Assembly: GCA_905182935.1 (NCBI GenBank)
Contig: CAJJDL010000176.1
Coordinates: 1-6,473 of the forward strand
Origin: an uncultured Nitrospinaceae bacterium
GTDB taxonomy: Bacteria; Nitrospinota; Nitrospinia; Nitrospinales; VA-1
Direction of reading: 5' to 3'
DNA length: 6,473 nt
Numbering within the stretch: the stretch's first letter is position 1; every line of letters starts with the position of its first letter. The notes beneath the pieces were generated by a model. It saw only the letters and a list, made by a program, of their open reading frames with translations, was not told where the DNA came from and searched no databases. This document shows, in pieces, positions 4,957 to 6,473 of the stretch. The position numbers and the translations under genes were made by a program.

Positions 4957-6473
4957 ATGAATACCCAACTTTATAAAAGACTTTTTAGGTATTTACTCCC
5001 TTACAAAAAAAAACTTCTTATAGCCATACTTTTTTCAGTGATTGTGGGTGTAATTGCCAGCTCCCCTGTGCCTTTAATACAGAAAACTTTTGATGATATT
5101 TTTGTTGAGAAAAATTTTTTCATGCTCAAAATTATACCAATAGGTTTAATTGTTCTTTATGCAATCAAGGCTTTTTTAGTCTACTTTCAAAATATTATAA
5201 TTTTTGGAATAACTTGGGATTTAGTTGTTTCTATGAGAGAAAAACTATTTGCACACATACATAAGCTGCCATTTAGTTTTTTTGAAAATAATGAGACTGG
5301 TCAGCTAATGTCTAGAATTATGAATGATGTCAGTATCATGCAGTCTACTATTACCCGTATGTTAAAAGAAGTTATTCAAAATACAATTACTTTGATTGCA
5401 TTATTAGGGTGGGTATTTTATCTAAAGTGGGATTGGGCCCTAATTTCAATTTGTATATTTCCCATTATGATTTTACCTATCGGAAATATAGCGCGCAAAT
5501 TAAAGAAATTAAGTCATAAGGGGCAAGAAATTTTTGCTGACCTTAGTTCTACCATTCTTGAATCTTTTTCTGGTGTCAAAGTTGTGCGTGCTTTTGGTAT
5601 GGAGGATATGGAATCACAAAAATTTAATAGTTTTAGTGATAGTTTTCTTAACGTAATGAAGAAAAATGTAAAATATGTTGAGATTCCATCCCCGTTTCTT
5701 GAGTTTTTAGGTGTTGTTAGCGTATCTATTATTCTTTGGTATGGAGGGTTTCAGGTATTAACAGACAAGGTGAGTCAAGGAACCTTCATAGCTTTTATTG
5801 TTGGTTTATTTATGATGTATGCACCTCTCCGTTTGCTGATTAAGTTGTATGCAAATATTCAATCCAGTCTTGCCGCTGCTGAAAGGGTTTTCTGTATACT
5901 TGATTTGGAGGAAGAAAAAATTAATGAAGGAAGTCTTAAATTAATTGGTTTAAAAAAGTCAATTGAATATCAAGATATATCGTTTAAGTATCCATCTAGA
6001 GATACTCAGGTTCTTAGTAAAGTTAATATTGTATTAGAAAAATCTAAAATACTTGCTATCGTTGGGATGAGTGGTTCTGGTAAAACTTCTTTGGTAGACC
6101 TTTTATTTAGATTTCATGACCCCTTGTCTGGAAAAATTTTAATTGATGGAATTAATATTAAGGATTATACATTAAAATCATTAAGAGGCAGCTTGTCTCT
6201 TGTCTCACAAGAGACATTTTTATTTAATGATACGATTAGAAAAAATATAGCCTATGGAAGACCCGACGCATCGGAGGTTGATATTATTGCGGCTGCAAAG
6301 GCCGCCCATGTCGATATGTTCACTAATTCTTTTGATGATGGTTACGACACCATCATTGGCGAACGTGGCGTTAAATTATCAGGTGGGCAACGTCAAAGAA
6401 TTTCTATTGCTAGAGCTATTCTTCGGAATTCTTCAATTCTTGTTCTAGATGAAGCTACATCTGCCTTAGATTC
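4957..6473 (+). CDS. MsbA-like ABC exporter (lipid A/lipid flippase family), truncated by the right edge
   Basis: The visible 505 residues form a half-transporter: an N-terminal membrane domain followed by a nucleotide-binding domain. Predicted membrane helices lie at about 20-42, 59-80, 139-156, 160-176, 249-268 and 276-295. NBD motifs are Walker A GMSGSGKT (370-377, K376), the Q-loop glutamine 418, the signature LSGGQRQR (474-481) and Walker B ILVLDE ending at D498-E499; the window ends in the D-loop (SALDS). The usual MsbA length is about 580 residues, so some 70-80 residues, including the H-loop histidine, lie beyond the edge. The coupling segment LPFSFFENNETGQLMSR and the overall arrangement resemble MsbA, which flips lipid A-core across the inner membrane as an ATP-driven homodimer. 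Other members export lipids, peptides or drugs, so no symbol is given. ATG 4957 fits the amino terminus of the family (YKRLFRYLLPYK), but no Shine-Dalgarno precedes it. It begins 39 bases after the preceding terminator's T run. Confidence 0.88.
   Translation, partial: MNTQLYKRLFRYLLPYKKKLLIAILFSVIVGVIASSPVPLIQKTFDDIFVEKNFFMLKIIPIGLIVLYAIKAFLVYFQNIIIFGITWDLVVSMREKLFAHIHKLPFSFFENNETGQLMSRIMNDVSIMQSTITRMLKEVIQNTITLIALLGWVFYLKWDWALISICIFPIMILPIGNIARKLKKLSHKGQEIFADLSSTILESFSGVKVVRAFGMEDMESQKFNSFSDSFLNVMKKNVKYVEIPSPFLEFLGVVSVSIILWYGGFQVLTDKVSQGTFIAFIVGLFMMYAPLRLLIKLYANIQSSLAAAERVFCILDLEEEKINEGSLKLIGLKKSIEYQDISFKYPSRDTQVLSKVNIVLEKSKILAIVGMSGSGKTSLVDLLFRFHDPLSGKILIDGINIKDYTLKSLRGSLSLVSQETFLFNDTIRKNIAYGRPDASEVDIIAAAKAAHVDMFTNSFDDGYDTIIGERGVKLSGGQRQRISIARAILRNSSILVLDEATSALD

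Noticed and set aside
6254..6448. 64-codon plus-strand frame inside the exporter gene
   Set aside because: It lies in another frame over the Walker B and signature region of a clear ABC ATPase.

Overview
The window is AT-rich bacterial DNA, roughly a third G+C by eye, with ordinary compact bacterial gene organisation. An MsbA-type lipid flippase/ABC exporter and a pitrilysin/insulysin-type M16 peptidase point to a Gram-negative (diderm) bacterium. The lineage cannot be fixed from sequence alone. The aldolase with long extensions and the universal-stress-protein/PCP_red fusion suggest a non-model, perhaps marine, proteobacterial or Nitrospinota/SAR324-like organism, but that is a guess from memory of such families. 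No mobile element, CRISPR array, rRNA or tRNA was seen.

Layout: (1) 2-667 (+) is the C-terminal end of an M16 metallopeptidase cut by the left edge. (2) 719-2116 (-), convergent with it across a 51-bp spacer, is a class II (zinc) aldolase-family protein of about 465 residues. Its start is better placed at the ATG at 2116 than at the upstream TTG. (3) 2132-2715 is a 584-bp, very AT-rich divergent control region. It holds one good minus-strand promoter candidate with an all-A/T upstream block, a 19-bp inverted repeat, two sigma70-like plus-strand promoter candidates and a U-rich leader. (4) 2716-4785 (+) is the most unusual gene, a 689-residue fusion of two universal stress protein domains, three copies of the small PCP_red domain and a four-cysteine zinc ribbon. 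(5) 4786-4956 holds a strong intrinsic terminator. (6) 4957 to the right edge (+) is an MsbA-like ABC exporter containing the complete membrane domain and most of the nucleotide-binding domain, cut inside the D-loop just after Walker B.

The genes do not form an obvious pathway. The stress-protein gene appears to be a single-gene transcription unit with its own promoters and terminator. The aldolase is transcribed away from it, probably also alone. The exporter begins a new unit whose promoter is not clear. The best lead for something undescribed is the Usp-Usp-PCP_red-zinc ribbon-PCP_red-PCP_red protein. It couples nucleotide-binding stress domains to a domain best known from the protochlorophyllide reductase BchB/ChlB, in a window with no chlorophyll gene.
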